Positions 54,446 through 63,331 of a DNA stretch of 64,000 bases are shown piece after piece. Source of the DNA: Streptomyces xanthochromogenes (GTDB lineage Bacteria > Actinomycetota > Actinomycetes > Streptomycetales > Streptomycetaceae); the NCBI RefSeq assembly GCF_014650455.1, contig NZ_BMUZ01000022.1:1-64000 (forward strand), given 5' to 3'. The first letter of the stretch is position 1. Each line of letters starts with the position of its first letter. The notes below the pieces were generated by a model. The model was not told the origin of the DNA. It worked only from the letters and a program-made list of their open reading frames with translations, and did no database searches. Position numbers and translations under genes: made by a program.

Positions 54446-54464
54446 CGACGTTCTCGCGGCGGGA

Positions 54465-54971
54465 TCAGGCGTCGAGGACCTGGCCCTCGCGGCGCACGAC
54501 GGGCGGCTCGACGGACCAGGGGAAGTTGATCCACTCGTCGGTGCGCTTCCACACGTACTCGCACTTCACGAGGGAGTGGGACTTCTCGTAGATGACCGCG
54601 CTGCGCACCTCGGCGACGTGGTCGAGACAGAAGTCGTAGACCAGCTTCAGCGTCTTGCCGGTGTCGGCCACGTCATCCGTGATCAGCACCTTCTTGCCGG
54701 AGAAGTCGATGGCGTTGGGCACGGGGGCCAGCATGACCGGCATTTCGAGGGTGGTGCCGACGCCGGTGTAGAACTCCACGTTCACCAGGTGGATGTTCTT
54801 GCAGTCCAGGGCGTAGGCGAGCCCGCCGGCCACGAACACGCCTCCGCGCGCGATGGAGACCACGATGTCGGGCTCGTAGCCGTCGTCGGCGATGGTCTGC
54901 GCGAGGTCGCGGATGGCTCCGCCGAACTTCTCGTACGTGAGGTTCTCGCGCAGGTCGTTCTGGTCGTTCAT
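54465..54971 (-). CDS. Purine-type phosphoribosyltransferase
   Basis: 168 residues. The PRPP loop VLITDDVADTGKTLKLV and the aromatic C-terminal hood WINFPWSVEPPV are those of xanthine/hypoxanthine-like PRTases (Gpt/Hpt-like). It would salvage a purine base with PRPP; the base cannot be told. ATG 54971; the stop of dcd is only 2 bases upstream, so they form an operon with a nucleotide-supply theme. Confidence 0.85.
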   Translation of the reverse strand: MNDQNDLRENLTYEKFGGAIRDLAQTIADDGYEPDIVVSIARGGVFVAGGLAYALDCKNIHLVNVEFYTGVGTTLEMPVMLAPVPNAIDFSGKKVLITDDVADTGKTLKLVYDFCLDHVAEVRSAVIYEKSHSLVKCEYVWKRTDEWINFPWSVEPPVVRREGQVLDA

Positions 54972-54973
54972 GC

Positions 54974-55549
54974 TCACACCTGGGTCCGATGGAAATTGAG
55001 GAAGGACCGCGAGGCGGTGGGCCCACGCTGGCCTTGGTAACGCGAGCCGTACCGCTGGGACCCGTAGGGCTCCTCGGCGGACGACGACAGCCGGAACAGA
55101 CACAGCTGCCCGATCTTCATCCCCGGCCACAGCTTGATCGGCAGCGTGGCGACGTTGGAGAGCTCCAGGGTCACGTGGCCGGAGAACCCGGGGTCGATGA
55201 ACCCGGCGGTGGAGTGCGTGACCAGCCCGAGGCGCCCGAGCGAGCTCTTGCCCTCAAGGCGGCTGGCGAGGTCGTCGGGGAGCGTGATGACCTCGTACGT
55301 CGAGGCGAGCACGAACTCACCGGGGTGCAGGATGAACGCCTCGTCCCCCTCCGGCTCGACGAGCCGGGTGAGGTCCGCCTGCTCGACGGCGGGGTCGATG
55401 TGCGGGTAGCGGTGGTTCTCGAACACCCGGAAGAAGCGGTCGAGGCGCACGTCGATGCTGGACGGCTGCACCATGGATTCGTCGTAGGGATCGATCCGTA
55501 CCCGCCCGGAGTCGATCTCGGCCCGGATGTCCTTGTCTGAGAGAAGCAC
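54974..55549 (-). CDS. dcd: dCTP deaminase
   Basis: 191 residues. It deaminates dCTP to dUTP (or dUMP in the bifunctional type) for thymidylate synthesis. SSIDVRLDRFFRVFEN, the active-site TLPDDLASRLEGKSSLGRLGL with Arg, Ser and Lys, and HSTAGFIDPGFSGHVTLELSN are diagnostic. GTG start. First gene of a two-gene unit with the phosphoribosyltransferase. Confidence 0.96.
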   Translation of the reverse strand: MLLSDKDIRAEIDSGRVRIDPYDESMVQPSSIDVRLDRFFRVFENHRYPHIDPAVEQADLTRLVEPEGDEAFILHPGEFVLASTYEVITLPDDLASRLEGKSSLGRLGLVTHSTAGFIDPGFSGHVTLELSNVATLPIKLWPGMKIGQLCLFRLSSSAEEPYGSQRYGSRYQGQRGPTASRSFLNFHRTQV

Positions 55550-55634
55550 GCACCGAGGATACGCAAGGCGCGCGGCCCCGCCCCAATCGGACGGTCCCGC
55601 GCGCCTGTGCTCCACCGCCGTTACCGGCCGGGCC

Positions 55635-55820
55635 CTACCTCTGCCCGACCGCCACCGGCACGGCATGCCGCAAACGCGCACACCTCGGACACCGGATCAG
55701 CCGGCCAGGCCCGATCCGCTCGGCGCCGAGCTGCTGCATCGGAAACGAATCCGTGGTGAAGACGTGCCCCTCGGCGCAACGGACGACGGTGCGCTCCAGC
55801 GAGTCCATCAAGTCGCTCAA
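55635..55820 (-). CDS. Small zinc-ribbon-like protein
   Basis: 61 residues. CAEGHVF near the N-terminus (Cys15, His18) and CPRCARLRH near the C-terminus (Cys45, Cys48) form a Cys-x2-His ... Cys-x2-Cys set able to bind one zinc. High G/C third-position use and the small size with neat ends support a real gene. Between dcd and tRNA-Gly. Function unknown; such ribbons often mediate protein or nucleic-acid contacts. Confidence 0.65.
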   Translation of the reverse strand: MSDLMDSLERTVVRCAEGHVFTTDSFPMQQLGAERIGPGRLIRCPRCARLRHAVPVAVGQR

Positions 55821-56050
55821 GTCCCTTCCCCAACAAGCGTGGACGGAGAAAACACCACATTAGGGGATGAACGGGGCGCGATCGCACGCGGCACTCCGCC
55901 CCCCGCGCACGCCCTCCACCGTACGCCCCAACTCCCGCCACCCGCATGGCGATCCGGGCCCACGACAGCACGACGGCCCTCGGCGAATCCACCGAGGGCC
56001 GGGCATGAGGTAGAGTGAGCGACGACCGCTCCCCCATGGGGAACGATCAT

Positions 56051-56124
56051 GCGAGTGTAGTTTAATGGTAGAACATAAGCTTCCCAAGCTTAGAGCGCGG
56101 GTTCGATTCCCGTCACTCGCTCCA
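56051..56124 (+). tRNA. tRNA-Gly (anticodon CCC)
   Basis: 74 bases including the genome-encoded CCA (56122-56124). Acceptor stem GCGAGTG/CACTCGC, anticodon arm TAAGC-TTCCCAA-GCTTA with anticodon CCC, and T-loop TTCGATT are all visible. It reads GGG codons. The anticodon stem is unusually AT-rich for this genome. No integrase or repeated 3' end was seen beside it. Confidence 0.97.
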
Positions 56125-56129
56125 CAACG

Positions 56130-56156
56130 AAGGCCCTGGTCAGCGACCGGGGCCTT
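56130..56156 (+). terminator. Terminator of tRNA-Gly
   Basis: AAGGCCC (56130-56136) pairs with GGGCCTT (56150-56156), with additional TGGTC/GACCG pairing inside and TGTT following, 5 bases after the CCA. Confidence 0.82.
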
Positions 56157-56356
56157 GTTCGTTGTCCGGGCCGGTCGGGGCCGCGTGCCGTGCGCGTGCC
56201 GCGGGCACCGCTTGGTACGACGTAACCCACACAGCGGGGCAGGATCGATTCATCATTGCTTCAACCGGGTTAAGCGGAGTGGCCGCAGGCTTCGGGGAGA
56301 CGGAACAGCGGCAGGCTCGGGCCGAATCGTTCCCTGCACCGAAGGACATCGAACTC

Positions 56357-56683
56357 ATGCGTCTTCACCAGACCCTCGGCGCGGCCGCCGGCGCGCTCCT
56401 GCTGGCCCTGGCCGTACCGTCCTCCGCCCACGCCACCACCGGCGACTTCTTCTACAAGACCAGCACGGGCCGGGACGCCGCCATCTCCGACCCGGTGAGC
56501 GCCCGCTGCGTCAACCTGCCCGGTACCTCGACGGACAGCCCCGGCCACTCGCCCCGCAACTTCACCACCTCCACCGTGACCGCCTTCCTTGAGGCCGACT
56601 GCGAAGGCGACACCTACTTCGTCATGAAGCCCGGCGCCAAGCTCGGCGACAAGCTCAAGCTCAGCTCCGTCGTCTTCTCCTGA
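56357..56683 (+). CDS. Small secreted protein
   Basis: 108 residues. Signal peptide MRLHQTLGAAAGALLLALAVPSSAHA (1-26), mature part about 82 residues with two Cys (CVNLP and DCEGD) that can form one disulphide. Mature sequence begins TTGDFFYKTSTGRDAA. Family not recognised, but small disulphide-bonded secreted proteins like this are frequent in Streptomyces. GAAGGA lies 11 bases before the ATG. An open frame extends upstream into the tRNA spacer but carries no plausible start signal. Confidence 0.72.
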   Translation: MRLHQTLGAAAGALLLALAVPSSAHATTGDFFYKTSTGRDAAISDPVSARCVNLPGTSTDSPGHSPRNFTTSTVTAFLEADCEGDTYFVMKPGAKLGDKLKLSSVVFS

Positions 56684-57117
56684 CGGGGTTCGCAGCAGCG
56701 GTCGCTGGTGCCCGTGCATGACGAGCGGGCACCGGCGGGCACCCCTACGGCCACCGCTGCCGCCACCATGGGCGCGGGGGAAGACGAGAGGGTGGGCGCT
56801 CGGGAGTGGACGCTCGCCCCTCCGTCCCCCGCGCCGACACCCAACAGGCCGCAGGCGCAAGCACGTTGGACGGCTTCGGCCACCCAGCGCCGCCCTCTCG
56901 GCCCGGCCCTTCGCGCCCGGCCCTTCGCCGCGCGGCCGGAGGTCGGCGCGACTCAGCGGCGCCGACCAGGAACGCGGCCCCGGAACTCACCCGACGCTCG
57001 CCGGTCACCCGGAGCGGCGGCCTTCCGGACCGTGGGCCCACCGTCCCGGGCGCATGCGGCACGGTCTCTTCGGCTCACCCATGGCAGCCTGTCCGGAATG
57101 CCCATATATTCGTGATC
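56684..57117. other. Intergenic region upstream of the epoxide-hydrolase-like gene
   Basis: About 430 bases. Open frames here are rich in Arg, Pro and Ala and resemble noncoding GC-rich DNA. A short direct repeat CGGCCCTTCGC occurs near 56907-56930. The promoter for 57118 is expected in the AT-richer CCCATATATTCGTGATC just before the start. Confidence 0.5.
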
Positions 57118-58269
57118 ATGTGCGCCGACATCAGCCCGTTTCGGATTCACGTCCCGCAGTCCGACCTCGACGACCTGCATGAGCGTCTCGCCCGCACCCG
57201 CACGCCGTATCCGGTGCCCGGCGCCGGATCGGACTGGGATCACGGGATTACGCCGGCCTACCTGCATGAGCTGGCCGACCATTGGGCGGACGGATTCGAC
57301 TGGCGGGCCCACGAGGCGAAGCTGAATGCCTTTCCGCACTTCCTGACCGAGATCGACGGGCAGACCATCCATTTCCTGCACATCCGTTCACCCGAGCCGG
57401 ACGCCACCCCCCTGCTGCTCAATCACAGCTACCCGACGTCGTTCGTGGAGTTCCTGGAGGCGAGCGGGCCGCTGACCGACCCCCGCGCCCACGGCGGAGA
57501 TCCGGCCGACGCGTTCCACGTCGTCATTCCGTCGCTGCCCGGCTTCGTCTTCTCCAGCCCGCTGTCGGCGCGCGGCTGGAATCTGGAACGCACCGCCATG
57601 GCCTACGGAGAGCTGATGTCCCGTCTGGGCTATGAGCGCTTCGGCGTGGAAGGCGGGGACCTCGGGGCGGGTGTGACCGGCCGGGTGGCGTCGCTGCTGC
57701 CCGACCGGGTGATCGGCGCACATACCCACGGCGACCGGCTCCAGCTCGGCATGGCCGGCGAGGACCTCCCGGTGCCCGACGGCTTGAGCCCGCAGGAGCA
57801 GGCCGGACTCGAAGCGGCGCAACACCGCTGGGCGCAGATGAAGGGCTACAAGGTGCTGCACTCGACCGCGCCCAACGCCCTCTCGGCGGGTCTGACCGAT
57901 TCGCCGATCCTGCAACTGGCCTGGATCGCCGAGAAATTCGTGCAGTGGGCGAACCCCGCCACACCGATCAGCCGCGAGAACGTGCTGATCACCGCGAGCC
58001 TCTACTGGTTCACCCGCACGGGCCCCGCGGCCGGTGACTTCTACTGGGAGCTCGCCCACGCCGACAACCCCGGCTGGGGCAGCCCTTCGAGCGTGCCCAT
58101 GGCCTCCTCGCTGTTCTACAGCGACCCGCTGGTCCGCAAGGTCCTCGGACCCGGCGACAGCCAGACCTTCTTCCGGGAGCACACCGAGGGCGGGCACTTC
58201 CCGGCCTTCGAGGTTCCCGACCTGTTCGTCGACGACATCCGTGCCTTCTTCCGGACGCTGCGCGGCTGA
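57118..58269 (+). CDS. Epoxide-hydrolase-like alpha/beta hydrolase with altered HGxP motif
   Basis: 383 residues, typical for the family. N-terminal EHN domain (ISPFRIHVPQSDLDDLHERLARTR) and alpha/beta fold with nucleophile Asp in VEGGDLGAGVTG, and terminal GGHFPAFEVPDLFVDDIRAFFR. The oxyanion motif HGxPGS, expected in PLLLxHGWPGSxxEFL, reads NHSYPTS, so the backbone-NH-donating glycine is Ser. In the known mechanism the HGxP region positions the ring oxygen; the enzyme may be weak or act on another ester or halide. ATG 57118 selected; a GTG-like start is not available closer. Confidence 0.82.
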   Translation: MCADISPFRIHVPQSDLDDLHERLARTRTPYPVPGAGSDWDHGITPAYLHELADHWADGFDWRAHEAKLNAFPHFLTEIDGQTIHFLHIRSPEPDATPLLLNHSYPTSFVEFLEASGPLTDPRAHGGDPADAFHVVIPSLPGFVFSSPLSARGWNLERTAMAYGELMSRLGYERFGVEGGDLGAGVTGRVASLLPDRVIGAHTHGDRLQLGMAGEDLPVPDGLSPQEQAGLEAAQHRWAQMKGYKVLHSTAPNALSAGLTDSPILQLAWIAEKFVQWANPATPISRENVLITASLYWFTRTGPAAGDFYWELAHADNPGWGSPSSVPMASSLFYSDPLVRKVLGPGDSQTFFREHTEGGHFPAFEVPDLFVDDIRAFFRTLRG

Positions 58270-58374
58270 CACAGCCTGCTCACGTCGTCCGTGCCCGATG
58301 GCGCCCGACGGCTTGCCGACCGGACAGGCCACAACGGCTCCGGACAGGCCGCAACGGCTTAGGCTGCGTCCACC

Positions 58375-59589
58375 ATGGCCACGATCCGTCCGAAGATCAG
58401 TGACCAGCAGCGTCGCGCGATGCTGGTCCGTCGTCACCTGCTCACCCCGGCCACGCACGCCACGGCGGTGGAGCAGGTGGCCGAGGCGCTGGTGGCGCTG
58501 CACGCCACCGAGCCGGCCACCGTGTTCCTCTCCGTGGCCGCGCGGATGACCGGCGCGACACCGCAGATGGTGGAGCGCGCACTGTACGAGGACCGGAGCC
58601 TGGTGCGGATGCTGTGCATGCGCCGCACCGTGTTCGTGGTGCCCAAGGACCTGGCGCCGGTGGTGGAGGCGTCCACCGCCCGCACCGTCGCGGCCCGCGA
58701 ACGCCGCGCCCTGGCCGGGCTGCTGGCCGATCAGCTCGGTCATGACACGGCGTGGCTGGCGTCCGTCGAGAACGAGGTCACCGCGGCGCTGGCCGGTCTC
58801 GGCGAGGCCGACGCCACCCGGATCACCGACGCCGTTCCGCGGCTCAAGGAGCGGATCACGCTGTCGCCGGGCAAGCCGTACGAGTCGCGGGTGCGGATCA
58901 GCAACAAGGTGCTGACCGTGCTGGCGGCCGAGGGCCGCATCCGCCGCGGGCGTCCTCGGGGCACGTGGGCCTCGGCCACCTTCCGGTGGACCTTGACCGA
59001 ACCGCACCCTCAACTCCCCGCAGAACAAGCCCGAGTCGAGCTCGCCACCCGCTACTTGGCGGCGTTCGGCCCGGTCACCCTCGACGACATCACGTGGTGG
59101 ACCGGCTGGAACCTCACCGCCACCCGCACCGCTCTGGCCGGCACCGGCGCCGTCGAGGTCGACCTCGGCCACGCCGTCGGGTACGTGCTGCCCGGCGATC
59201 CCGTCCTGGGCCCGTCACAAGGGACCCGTACCGAACGGGCGGTGTCCCTGCTGCCCACCCTGGACCCCACCGCGATGGGCTGGCGGGACCGTGACTGGTA
59301 CCTCGATGCCGCTCATGCGGCCGAACTCTTCGACCGCAACGGCAACATCTGTCCGACCGTGTGGTGCAACGGCCGCATCATCGGGGGCTGGCGGCAACGC
59401 GCGGACGGGCAGATCGTCACAGAGCTCCTCACGGCGGACACGGACCGAGGCCTGCGTGCCGCGATCGCGGTCGAGGCGGAACGGCTCACCGCGTTCCTCG
59501 GCGGCCTCCGCATCAGCCCCCACGTGCGCACACCCCTCATGGGCCGGCTGTCCCAGGATCGGGTATCCCCAACTTCCTTACAGGGCTAG
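58375..59589 (+). CDS. Winged-helix DNA-binding HTH_42 (AlkZ-like) protein
   Basis: 404 residues. MLVRRHLLTP...ALVALHATEPATVFLSVAARM and WWTGWNLTATRTAL with C-terminal GWRQRADGQIVTELL are typical of the HTH_42/YcaQ-AlkZ superfamily of tandem winged helices, some of which are DNA glycosylases that open crosslinks from natural toxins. The QxQ or QxD catalytic motif of AlkZ is not identifiable with certainty, so it may be of the AlkX-like or DNA-binding type. ATG 58375, ribosome site weak. Confidence 0.8.
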   Translation: MATIRPKISDQQRRAMLVRRHLLTPATHATAVEQVAEALVALHATEPATVFLSVAARMTGATPQMVERALYEDRSLVRMLCMRRTVFVVPKDLAPVVEASTARTVAARERRALAGLLADQLGHDTAWLASVENEVTAALAGLGEADATRITDAVPRLKERITLSPGKPYESRVRISNKVLTVLAAEGRIRRGRPRGTWASATFRWTLTEPHPQLPAEQARVELATRYLAAFGPVTLDDITWWTGWNLTATRTALAGTGAVEVDLGHAVGYVLPGDPVLGPSQGTRTERAVSLLPTLDPTAMGWRDRDWYLDAAHAAELFDRNGNICPTVWCNGRIIGGWRQRADGQIVTELLTADTDRGLRAAIAVEAERLTAFLGGLRISPHVRTPLMGRLSQDRVSPTSLQG

Positions 59590-60151
59590 GCTGTTGAGAC
59601 AGACCCCGGTCCCCGGTCGTGCTGGCCCGTTCCGTGACCGGAGGTCCGCCCATGATCGTGCCGATCGCTCCCCTCGCTCCGGTCCCGCCTTGGGTTCCTC
59701 GACGCTTGGTGGCGGGCGGTCGGGGCCGTGCCGGCCCTCGGGTTCTTCCGCCACGGACCCGGCGGGTGGGGCCGCGAGGACGATGCCGGGTTGCGGAACC
59801 ACCGCGCCCACCGCCACCGCCATCGCACGGAGCGGCAGGGCTCTGTCACGCTCGTCGGCGGCGACACCGACGACCACCGGCACACCATCCCCGTGCCGCC
59901 CAACCGGCTCACGGTGAAAGGGAATCCGTAGCTGCCCCCACCGGCGCGAACCCCGTTCCGATGCCGGCCACGGCGGCCCCCACGGAGGGGAGGCAGCATG
60001 CCGCCCGCGGATACTCACCCGGCCCTCGGCGACCGGTCATCAGCTCCACCGCGCGACGGATTCCGTAGCCGGTCGGCCGTGCTCGATCACGGCCGATGCC
60101 GGCCGCGGCCCTGCTCCGGGCGTCGCGGTGCGGGCAGGGAAGAGGCTCCTC
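59590..60151. other. Intergenic region with one possible small gene
   Basis: About 560 bases between the HTH_42 gene and the STAS operon. Apart from the doubtful small open frame at 59728-59931, no recognised gene, RNA or clear operator was found. Confidence 0.5.
59728..59931 (+). CDS. Possible small His-rich protein
   Basis: 67 residues from a GTG. About nine codons in ten end in G or C, as in real genes here. It contains HRAHRHRHR and DDHRHTIPVP, ending LTVKGNP. There is no obvious ribosome site and the in-frame sequence upstream (FLDAWWRAVGAVPALGF) also reads protein-like, so this may be the remains of a longer gene. Low confidence. Confidence 0.3.
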   Translation: MPALGFFRHGPGGWGREDDAGLRNHRAHRHRHRTERQGSVTLVGGDTDDHRHTIPVPPNRLTVKGNP

Positions 60152-60499
60152 GTGCACCCCCCTCTCTACGCGGACGCTCTGCTGCGGATCTGGGACACGG
60201 CCGACCCCCCGGGCCTGCGGCTCGCCGGTCAGGTCGACCTGACCAACCAGGCCGCGCTGGTGGGTCATCTGCTCGCGGTGGACGGGGCTCCGGCGGACGT
60301 CACGCTGGACCTCACCGAGGTCACGTTCTTGAACTTCGCCTCCTTGCACGCACTGGTGGCCTTCGCCGAGTCCCTGGAGCCGGGACGCCGTCTCGTCGTG
60401 CACACCAGGACCCCCGCCGTCGCCCAGATGCTGCGAGCCTGCGGCTGGGACCGGCCCGAGGTACCGCTGACCCTCCTTGAGGAGATCACCGATGACTGA
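60152..60499 (+). CDS. STAS-domain anti-sigma factor antagonist 1
   Basis: 115 residues. LRLAGQVDLTNQAALVGHLLAVDGAPADVTLDLTEVTFLNFASLHALVAF is a STAS fold with the switch Ser in NFASLHAL where SpoIIAA/RsbV-like proteins are phosphorylated. It would bind an anti-sigma kinase and free a SigB-type sigma factor. GTG 60152 follows GGGAAGAGG. The stop overlaps the next gene by 8 bases; the partner kinase is probably that product. Confidence 0.85.
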   Translation: MHPPLYADALLRIWDTADPPGLRLAGQVDLTNQAALVGHLLAVDGAPADVTLDLTEVTFLNFASLHALVAFAESLEPGRRLVVHTRTPAVAQMLRACGWDRPEVPLTLLEEITDD

Positions 60500-61448
60500 C
60501 CTGCGCGCGCCGTCCCGGCCTGGGCCGGCTCCCCACGCGCACCACCTCCTGCTGTACGGCGGCGACGAGCAGTTCCTGGACGCGGCCCTGCCCTTCGCCC
60601 GCGGCGGACTCGCCGCGGGGGAGCCCGTCTTCGTCGCCACCACCCGGCACAACACGGCACTGCTGCGCCGCCACCTGGGCGCACGGGCCGAGCACGTGTG
60701 TTTCGCGCCCACCCACTGGTACCGCACCCCCGCCCAGACGCTGCGGGCCTTCCACGACAAGGCCCACTCGGCCCCCGGCCCGTCGCGGGTCCTCGGCGAG
60801 ACGCCGTGGATCGGACTCACCGGCGACGAGGCCCGCGAGTGGTCGCGCTACGAGGCGCTCCTCACCCTCGCCCTGGCCTCGACCGGCGCCTGGCACCTGT
60901 GCCCGTACGACACCCGCGTACTGCCCGCGAGCGCGCTGCGCACCGCCCAGCTCACCCACCCCGCCCTGACCACCGGCGCGGAACACCGGGCCAATCCCGC
61001 CCATGTGCCGCCGGAGCGGTTCAGTGCGGCCTGCGACACCGTCCCGCTGCCCGAACCGCCCGAGGACCGCGCCGAGTTCCACTTCGACGGGATGCATCAG
61101 ATCGCCGACCTGCGGGCGTTCACCGCCCGGCTCGCCCACCTCGCGGCCCTGCCCGCCGAGCGGATCGACAGCCTGCTGATCTGCGTCGACGAAGCCGCCG
61201 CCAACGCCGTACGGCACGGCGGCGGGGCCGGCCGCTGCACGTTCTGGACCACCGCCGCCGAAGTGTTCTGCGAGATAACCGACCCGAAGGGCAGCCTCGA
61301 CACCGCCCTGGCGGGATACCTGCCGCCCGACACGTCCCACCTCGACGGGCGCGGGCTGTGGATCATCCGGCAGCTCAGCGACGCCGCCGACATGCGCAGC
61401 ACGGAGCACGGCACCGTCATCCGCATGCGCATGAAGCGCCGCCGCTGA
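60492..61448 (+). CDS. MEDS-domain anti-sigma regulatory kinase (RsbA-like)
   Basis: 318 residues. MEDS domain (HHLLLYGGDEQFLDAALPFARGGLAAGEPVFVATT, about 18-190), known from RsbA-like and DcmR proteins as a methanogen/sensory module, then a HATPase_c_2 ATP-binding domain with ICVDEAAANAVRHGG (N-box) and DGRGLWIIRQLSDAADMRS (G-box). Such kinases phosphorylate STAS antagonists and hold sigma factors. It is coupled to STAS protein 1 by an 8-base overlap. Confidence 0.85.
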   Translation: MTDLRAPSRPGPAPHAHHLLLYGGDEQFLDAALPFARGGLAAGEPVFVATTRHNTALLRRHLGARAEHVCFAPTHWYRTPAQTLRAFHDKAHSAPGPSRVLGETPWIGLTGDEAREWSRYEALLTLALASTGAWHLCPYDTRVLPASALRTAQLTHPALTTGAEHRANPAHVPPERFSAACDTVPLPEPPEDRAEFHFDGMHQIADLRAFTARLAHLAALPAERIDSLLICVDEAAANAVRHGGGAGRCTFWTTAAEVFCEITDPKGSLDTALAGYLPPDTSHLDGRGLWIIRQLSDAADMRSTEHGTVIRMRMKRRR

Positions 61449-61694
61449 CGACGAGTGAGACCTTGAACTCCCTTGGCCGAAACGATCAATGACGTTCCCG
61501 GAACAGTCGGACTGCGACAACAGAGCGTGTACGAAAGGGCAGTTGGTGCCCATTTCCAGTACCGGTCACGGACGGAACCGCCGCGGGGACACGAAGCCGT
61601 ACTGTGCCCACTGCGGGTGCCCCAGACCCCGGCCCTCCCTCCGCAGACCGCTCCGTCCCACCCGTACGCAGTACGTCAAGAGGAGACGGCCCAC

Positions 61695-62048
61695 ATGGGC
61701 ACGACCGCCGATCTCTCCCAGGGGTATCGGGTGATCCGGGCAACCGGCGAACTCGACATCCTGACCACCCCCCTCCTGTCCGGCAAACTGGCCGATGCGC
61801 TGCGAGGCACTCACCCACCCTGTCTCGTCGTCGACTTGACCGACGTGGCGTTCATGGACTGCAGCGCCCTCGGGCCCCTGTGCACCGCGCGGGCGAGGTG
61901 CCTGGACCGCGCCGGATGGCTGCGCCTGGTCTACTCCGGGCGCGCCATCGGACTGCTGCTGCACATCGTCGACCTCACCGGCGCCTTTCCGCGCTACGCA
62001 ACGGTCGACGCGGCCCGGCAGGGGGTGGTCTCGGCCGGCCCCCGTTAG
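61695..62048 (+). CDS. STAS-domain anti-sigma factor antagonist 2
   Basis: 117 residues. VIRATGELDILTTPLLSGKLADAL and CLVVDLTDVAFMDCSALGPLCTA have the STAS fold with the phospho-acceptor Ser of MDCSALGPL. AGGAG precedes the ATG by 10 bases. Separated from the MEDS/HATPase gene by 246 bases, so it may have its own promoter, but the same pathway is likely. Confidence 0.88.
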   Translation: MGTTADLSQGYRVIRATGELDILTTPLLSGKLADALRGTHPPCLVVDLTDVAFMDCSALGPLCTARARCLDRAGWLRLVYSGRAIGLLLHIVDLTGAFPRYATVDAARQGVVSAGPR

Positions 62049-62326
62049 CCGGCCCCGGCGGCGGCTGTCGTCCGAGAGCCGCTTCCGGTGCCGGGCCAGT
62101 TCCGGGGCGAGAACCGAGTCGAGACCGACCGTGAGCCCCCGGGAACCCGAGCCGCTTCACGCCGTCGTTCCTCGGCCGCCGCGAGCCACCGTTCGCCCGC
62201 GCCTAGGAGTACGGTTGAGGAACCGGGAGCATTTCGCACACTGGCTTCCACGCTGACGTCGTTCTCGGTTGAGAAAAGCACCGGGTGATCGTCCGTGGAC
62301 GGTGTTCCCGGAGACGGGTTCGCGCC

Positions 62327-63022
62327 ATGTCCGCGACCACGATCGACCGACGTTCCTCCCCGGACGAACTCTCCGGGGACCCCGCGGCGCGTATCGCGCT
62401 GCGGCCCGTCGGCAGCTCCCGCGGTCTCCTGGACGGTGCCTGGTGGCCCCGGTCCCGAGACCTGCTGCGTGAACTTCCCGCACTGATCGATGCGCTGGCC
62501 CCCAGGTGGGGCCGGATCACCCGCATCGCCGTGAACCCCCGGCACTGGCCCGTCGTCCCGCGGAAGATCCCCGTCCCGGGGCACGTCGTGAAGGCCGGCT
62601 GGTTCAGGGACGAGCAGGACCCGCACAAGCTCCTGCTGCTGTCCTACACGGCAGGACGCTGGGACCTCCTCGTCATCCCACCGGAGACCGGCGCCGCCGC
62701 GGCCTCCCGCCTGATGGCCGCCGCGACCGACGACACGGGCCCGCAGCTCACCGCGACCGCGCTGATGGCAGCGGAGGCTGCCGTGGGCGCCGCGGAGGCG
62801 GTCGTACGCGATACTCCGACGCCGCACGGCACCGTGCCGGACCCGCACGACACCCTGCGGAGCCCGCACCACAAGGCTCCGCACAACACGGTCCCGCACG
62901 ACACGTCGGCGGCCGATCGCCTGCAGGACCGTGAAGAGGCGTGGGAGTACGAGGGTGGCGCCTCCTCGACCTACGGCGCCGTCGGCACGGCCCGCCCCGA
63001 CCGAACCCCGATGGGGATGTGA
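62327..63022 (+). CDS. DUF5994 family protein
   Basis: 231 residues. ARIALRPVGSSRGLLDGAWWPRSRDLLRELPALIDAL and WGRITRIAVNPRHWPVVPRK, ending LDLLVIPPETGAAAA-like, match DUF5994, a family of unknown function frequent in actinobacteria. The last 80 residues are His/Pro/Thr-rich and disordered (HGTVPDPHDTLRSPHH). ATG 62327; next gene begins 5 bases later. Confidence 0.82.
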   Translation: MSATTIDRRSSPDELSGDPAARIALRPVGSSRGLLDGAWWPRSRDLLRELPALIDALAPRWGRITRIAVNPRHWPVVPRKIPVPGHVVKAGWFRDEQDPHKLLLLSYTAGRWDLLVIPPETGAAAASRLMAAATDDTGPQLTATALMAAEAAVGAAEAVVRDTPTPHGTVPDPHDTLRSPHHKAPHNTVPHDTSAADRLQDREEAWEYEGGASSTYGAVGTARPDRTPMGM

Positions 63023-63027
63023 CCGCC

Positions 63028-63255
63028 ATGACCACGGCCCTGACCATCGTCATCACGCTGCTGCTGATCGTCATGGCGGCCCGCGTGATCCACCTCCTCA
63101 ACGCCCAGCACGCCGAGAGGATCGTCCTCCACCGTTACAGCCGCTTCCACCCCGGCGTCCGAGGAACCCCCAGCGACGCGACCCGGCGGGTTCCGGACCG
63201 GGACGATCCGGCCGCGGCCCCGACCCGCCGACCCGACCCGCCGCGGCCCGCATGA
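63028..63255 (+). CDS. Small membrane protein
   Basis: 75 residues. One N-terminal transmembrane helix (ALTIVITLLLIVMAARVIHLL), a short basic stretch (HAERIVLHRYSRF), then a Pro/Arg/Asp-rich tail. Lies 5 bases after the DUF5994 gene and 76 bases before the SPFH gene, so likely part of the same operon. Family not recognised. Confidence 0.65.
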   Translation: MTTALTIVITLLLIVMAARVIHLLNAQHAERIVLHRYSRFHPGVRGTPSDATRRVPDRDDPAAAPTRRPDPPRPA

Positions 63256-63331
63256 CGGGCGCGGCCCCTCGCCGACGCCAACCCCCCAACGCCCCGGGCC
63301 CCGTAGGCCCTCACCCGTGGGAGCGCACCTC

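Noticed and set aside
56051..56124. tRNA-Gly considered as an integration site of a mobile element
   Set aside because: No integrase, excisionase or direct repeat of the tRNA 3' end is seen on either side; flanking genes are ordinary chromosomal ones.
56162..56356. Longer start for the small secreted protein
   Set aside because: The upstream extension has no ribosome site, would bury the clear signal peptide at residue 66 and begins next to the tRNA terminator.
61449..61694. Small Cys-containing frame between the MEDS/HATPase and STAS 2 genes
   Set aside because: YCAHCGC looks like a metal site, but the frame is out of register with any ribosome site, runs into the STAS gene in another frame, and is otherwise Arg/Pro-rich noncoding-like.
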